Origin: Paenibacillus spongiae
GTDB lineage: Bacteria; Bacillota; Bacilli; Paenibacillales; Paenibacillaceae
Length of the DNA stretch: 64,000 nt
Reading direction: 5' to 3'
NCBI RefSeq assembly: GCF_024734895.1
Contig: NZ_CP091430.1
Coordinates: 5,040,501 to 5,104,500 of the forward strand
The translations under genes and the position numbers were made by a program. Below are positions 61,428 to 64,000 of the stretch, one piece after another. Positions within the stretch are counted from its first letter, which is position 1, and each line of letters starts with the position of its first letter. Below the pieces are notes generated by a model. It saw only the letters and a list, made by a program, of their open reading frames with translations, was not told the DNA's origin and searched no databases.

Positions 61428-62282
61428 TTAGACCTCCTTCAGAAGGGTCCGGAGCGCATCCAGTGTCATGCGGGTTCCGGTCATCCGTGTGCCGCCTTCG
61501 GGTATGAAATGCGTTTCAAGGGTGAACAGGCCATCATAGCCGTCTGCCAATAATGCTTTCATCTGCGCGATGACAGGGACTGCTCCGGATCCGAGCGGCA
61601 CGCAGCGCGCCGTTCCGTCTTCCCGAATATAGGCATCCTTCAGATGGATATGAGCTGCCAGTTCCTTCATAACCGCGTACCCCGCCGGGAATGCCTCACG
61701 GCCGCCGTATGCTTCATTGCCCGGATCCCATAGAGCCTTAAGCGCAGGGGAACCGGTGCCGCGGACAAGCTCCGCGACCTCTTCGGCAAAGCCACCGTTG
61801 CATGCAGGCTCATTCTCCAGCAGGAGCAGGACGCCTTGGCGCTCCGCAGTCTCCGCCGCTCTCTTGAGATGACCGATAACTTCCTCTCTGTACTGCGCTG
61901 CATTCTCTTCCCGCCAGAAGGAGAAGATGCGAATACGGTGTGTTCCGAGCAGCTTCGCAATATCAATGACGCGGGTAAGCTTGGCAAAGTGGGCGTCAAC
62001 GCTCTCTTCCTGCTGGCCGAAGGTATCTCCGTGAGCAGACTTTCTGGACGGATCCAGCTTGCATTTAAAGACGGGCGAGGCTACCGCCGAGATGTATAAG
62101 CCCCGCTGCTCTACCAGCCTGCGAACCTCGCGCAGCTCGTCGTCCTGAAGCTCCACCACGTTGCGCCCGTTAATGACTCTCAATTCAACATGCTTCAAGC
62201 CTTGCTTCGCCGTCCAATCCAGCGCTTCTTCGAAATCGGCCGATACTTCGTCCGTCAGTACGCCGAGCCGGTCCAATATCAC
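61428..62282 (-). CDS. Sugar phosphate isomerase/epimerase (TIM barrel)
   Basis: A 284-residue xylose-isomerase-like TIM barrel. Metal-site strands are LLLLENEPACNGG, ALWDPGNEAY, HIHLKDAY and FTLETHFIP. It starts the nag-containing operon. The combination of epimerase, dehydrogenase, deaminase and deacetylase suggests a route by which a modified amino sugar enters the GlcNAc-6-P pathway. Confidence 0.92.
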   Translation of the reverse strand: MILDRLGVLTDEVSADFEEALDWTAKQGLKHVELRVINGRNVVELQDDELREVRRLVEQRGLYISAVASPVFKCKLDPSRKSAHGDTFGQQEESVDAHFAKLTRVIDIAKLLGTHRIRIFSFWREENAAQYREEVIGHLKRAAETAERQGVLLLLENEPACNGGFAEEVAELVRGTGSPALKALWDPGNEAYGGREAFPAGYAVMKELAAHIHLKDAYIREDGTARCVPLGSGAVPVIAQMKALLADGYDGLFTLETHFIPEGGTRMTGTRMTLDALRTLLKEV

Positions 62283-62390
62283 GGAATAACCTCCTTCATA
62301 AAGCGACTAATAATCGTGATGACAACGCTTCCTAAAAATCTGATCATCATCCTTCTTATTCACTATATCAAGATGTTCCGCTCAATAGTT

Positions 62391-62442
62391 GACGTTTCTT
62401 TCGAACCCATTGAGCATTTTTTTTGGGATCGAAAGAAACGTC
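62391..62442. promoter_or_regulatory. Perfect 14-bp inverted repeat upstream of the nag-type operon
   Basis: GACGTTTCTTTCGA (62391-62404) is the reverse complement of TCGAAAGAAACGTC (62429-62442), and an inner CCCA/TGGG stem continues it around an A/T-rich loop. On the minus strand it reads as a hairpin with an A8 stretch inside. It lies about 110 bases before the operon start and could be an operator pair or an attenuating RNA hairpin. Confidence 0.6.
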
Positions 62443-62537
62443 TTTTCGCCGTCGACAGCATCGAAGCAAGTTTCTCTCCAGAACAGCAGCAAAATCAGAG
62501 AAGTGCTGGCGTAAAACTTATACCTGCTTATCTAGAA

Positions 62538-62577
62538 AAAAAAGAAGAGCCCCTCGAGCGAACGATGGACTCTTCTA
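62538..62577 (-). terminator. Terminator after the SMP-30 gene
   Basis: GAAGAGTCC pairs with GGGGCTCTTC with one mismatch on the minus strand, followed by eight T. It separates the SMP-30 gene from the operon below. Confidence 0.85.
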
Positions 62578-62643
62578 TGATATATCGCACTCCGGCATGA
62601 GCTCCCTGCTTGGATGCCGGACGACTAGTATGTTCCCTTACGC

Positions 62644-63522
62644 TTAACCGAAACGGAACGGGCGTCTGCCGCGAATTCCCATATCGCTGGTGGACATATG
62701 GAATAGAGCGCCTGCGAGCGGATGCTCGGAACGCTTGCTATCGCTCATGCCTTGGTAGGCGCTCGTAATGTACAGGGTTTCATAGTTCTCTCCGCCGAAA
62801 GCGCAGCTGGATGGCTGCGGCACCGGCATCTCAAGAACCGATAGCTGGCTGCCATCGGCCGGATTCCAGCGCACGACGCGCGATCCGCCCCACTCCGCTA
62901 CCCAGATCATCCCTTTGTGATCGATACTCATTCCGTCCGGCAAACCGCTCTTCTCATCCAGCGTAACGGCCGTCCGCGCTTCGCCCAGCGTACCGTTCTT
63001 GGAATCGAAGGCATAGGCTTGGATGCGGGGAACATGCGAGTCGATATAATACATCTCGTCATGAGTCAGGCTCCAATCCAAACCGTTCGAGCAGATGATG
63101 CCGCTGATCTTTTCCTCGTACTGAAAATCGGGGCTGATCCGATAGAGTATCCCTTTGGCTTTCACTTCGGCCATATCCATCGTCCCAACCCAGAATGCGC
63201 CATCCGGACCGGCCTTGCCGTCATTGAACCGGACATCGGAAGGGAGGTTCTCCAGCCGCAGCACTTCCTCGAAGCCCTTCTTGCCCGGCGTCCAATGAAA
63301 GATGCTATGATAGGCGCTGACAAGCCAGCCGCCGCTAGCGCATGGAATGATCGTGCTGACCAGCTTCGGCGCATCTATCGTCTCCACGCTGCCGGTTTCC
63401 GGACAGAGCCGGTGTATGCGGTCCTTCATGATGTCTACCCAGAGCAGCTGCCCTTCGTTGTCGTCCCAGCAAGGGCCTTCGCCGATCTGGGACAATGGTT
63501 CCGCAATTGAAATCGGTTTCAT
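62644..63522 (-). CDS. SMP-30/gluconolactonase/LRE-family protein
   Basis: A 292-residue six-bladed beta-propeller lactonase that hydrolyses sugar lactones. Metal-binding residues match the family: Glu in IGEGPCWDD, Asn in VRFNDGKAGPDG, Asn in CSNGLDWS and Asp in GLPDGMSID. It is cytoplasmic. A neighbouring SDR dehydrogenase lies 127 bases upstream on the same strand. An SDR that oxidises a sugar to its lactone followed by this enzyme would form a short oxidative sugar pathway. Confidence 0.93.
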   Translation of the reverse strand: MKPISIAEPLSQIGEGPCWDDNEGQLLWVDIMKDRIHRLCPETGSVETIDAPKLVSTIIPCASGGWLVSAYHSIFHWTPGKKGFEEVLRLENLPSDVRFNDGKAGPDGAFWVGTMDMAEVKAKGILYRISPDFQYEEKISGIICSNGLDWSLTHDEMYYIDSHVPRIQAYAFDSKNGTLGEARTAVTLDEKSGLPDGMSIDHKGMIWVAEWGGSRVVRWNPADGSQLSVLEMPVPQPSSCAFGGENYETLYITSAYQGMSDSKRSEHPLAGALFHMSTSDMGIRGRRPFRFG

Positions 63523-63649
63523 AATTGTCGCACCTTTCCTCTCCCACGCGAATTATCGCGTTTCTCGTCTTCTTAATAACTATCCATCCCAAGCTTAGTT
63601 CCTTCTCTGCCGAACCCATGCCATCATCGGGCACGCCTTCCACCGAGCT

Positions 63650-64000
63650 TCAATACGCCAGCTGCCCGCCGTCGACAACGATGCACTCGCCGGTAATAAA
63701 AGCCGCATCGTCGGAAGCCAGGAAGGCGAAGACGCCTGCAACGTTCTCCGGCTTGCCGACCTTGCCCAGCGGAATGTTACGCTCGATATACCGGCGGACC
63801 GTCTCGGGGCTGTCTATCGATTCCGACAACGGCGTCTGAATATAACCCGGGCATACCGCATTGACGCGGATCCCCGATCGGCCAAGTTCAAGAGCCATCG
63901 TCTTGGTCAGCAGCACGACACCGCCCTTGGATGCATTGTAATGCGCGTAATTAACTTCACCCGCTAAACCGTTGGTGGAAGCCATATTGATGATGCAGCC
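63650..64000 (-). CDS. Short-chain dehydrogenase/reductase, C-terminal part (partial)
   Basis: About 117 residues of an SDR; the N-terminal Rossmann half with the cofactor glycine motif lies beyond the right edge. The catalytic YNASK (Tyr-x3-Lys) is present, preceded by a NMAS strand that holds the catalytic Ser. The PGYIQTPL and NVAGVFAFLASDDAAFITGE segments are typical. It reads into the edge in frame without a start. With the lactonase after it, a sugar dehydrogenase role is likely. Confidence 0.93.
   Translation of the reverse strand, partial: GCIINMASTNGLAGEVNYAHYNASKGGVVLLTKTMALELGRSGIRVNAVCPGYIQTPLSESIDSPETVRRYIERNIPLGKVGKPENVAGVFAFLASDDAAFITGECIVVDGGQLAY

Overview
The window reads as chromosomal DNA of a Gram-positive soil bacterium of the Paenibacillaceae (Paenibacillus or Cohnella type). 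This is inferred from strong AGGAGG ribosome sites, sigma-A promoters with 17-base spacers, a T-box leader, lipoprotein signal peptides, AraC-type regulators with an extracellular sensor domain, and many CUT1 sugar ABC importers that lack their own ATPase. No rRNA, tRNA, insertion sequence, prophage or CRISPR array was seen. Most genes lie on the minus strand.

Layout. 1-7 kb: the 3' end of an FGGY sugar kinase, an unrecognised TIM-barrel-like protein, a PhyH-type dioxygenase and pyruvate phosphate dikinase. 7-13 kb: an iron(III) ABC importer behind Fur-box-like sites, and an OmpR-type two-component system. 13-22.9 kb: two Cys-type sulfatases, a CUT1 importer (binding protein and two permeases) and a membrane AraC sensor-regulator, which together suggest uptake and desulfation of a sulfated glycan. 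22.9-27.3 kb: a XylR-like repressor divergent from a three-gene operon (Gfo/Idh/MocA oxidoreductase, DUF6807/PmoA protein, 2-hydroxyacid dehydrogenase). 27.4-29.3 kb: a GntR/FCD regulator and a second PhyH dioxygenase with matching upstream palindromes. 29.4-30.9 kb: a T-box-controlled chorismate mutase-DAHP synthase. 31-34 kb: a stalk-domain fragment, a MarR-MFS efflux operon and a low-GC Nudix gene.

34.4-49.9 kb holds the most unusual locus: a nine-gene operon under a GntR-LacI repressor. It encodes two binding proteins (one fused to a long N-terminal beta-sandwich module), two complete permease pairs, an NHL/TPR/YIP1 membrane protein, a large DUF5696-like protein and a cytoplasmic GH20-like hexosaminidase. 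It looks like a surface glycan capture and import machine. The second permease gene lacks a normal start codon, and one extra G in a G4 tract would supply one.

50-55 kb carries greA, an RraA-family gene, a DedA/VTT membrane protein, a glycine-zipper protein, a GNAT acetyltransferase, a DUF1801 protein and a TetR remnant. 55-64 kb is amino-sugar and sugar catabolism: AraC regulator, two Gfo/Idh/MocA oxidoreductases, two TIM-barrel epimerases, nagA- and nagB-like genes, an SMP-30 lactonase and the end of an SDR gene.

A composite intergenic repeat occurs twice, 42 kb apart, each time just upstream of a metabolic gene's ribosome site. It consists of 67-68 bp hairpin units (four and a partial fifth at 16.0 kb, two at 58.2 kb) followed by a long inverted repeat. 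The hairpin stems show compensatory base changes between the loci. This repeat and the dual-importer operon are the main candidates for undescribed biology. All family assignments are by eye and from memory; no database search was run.
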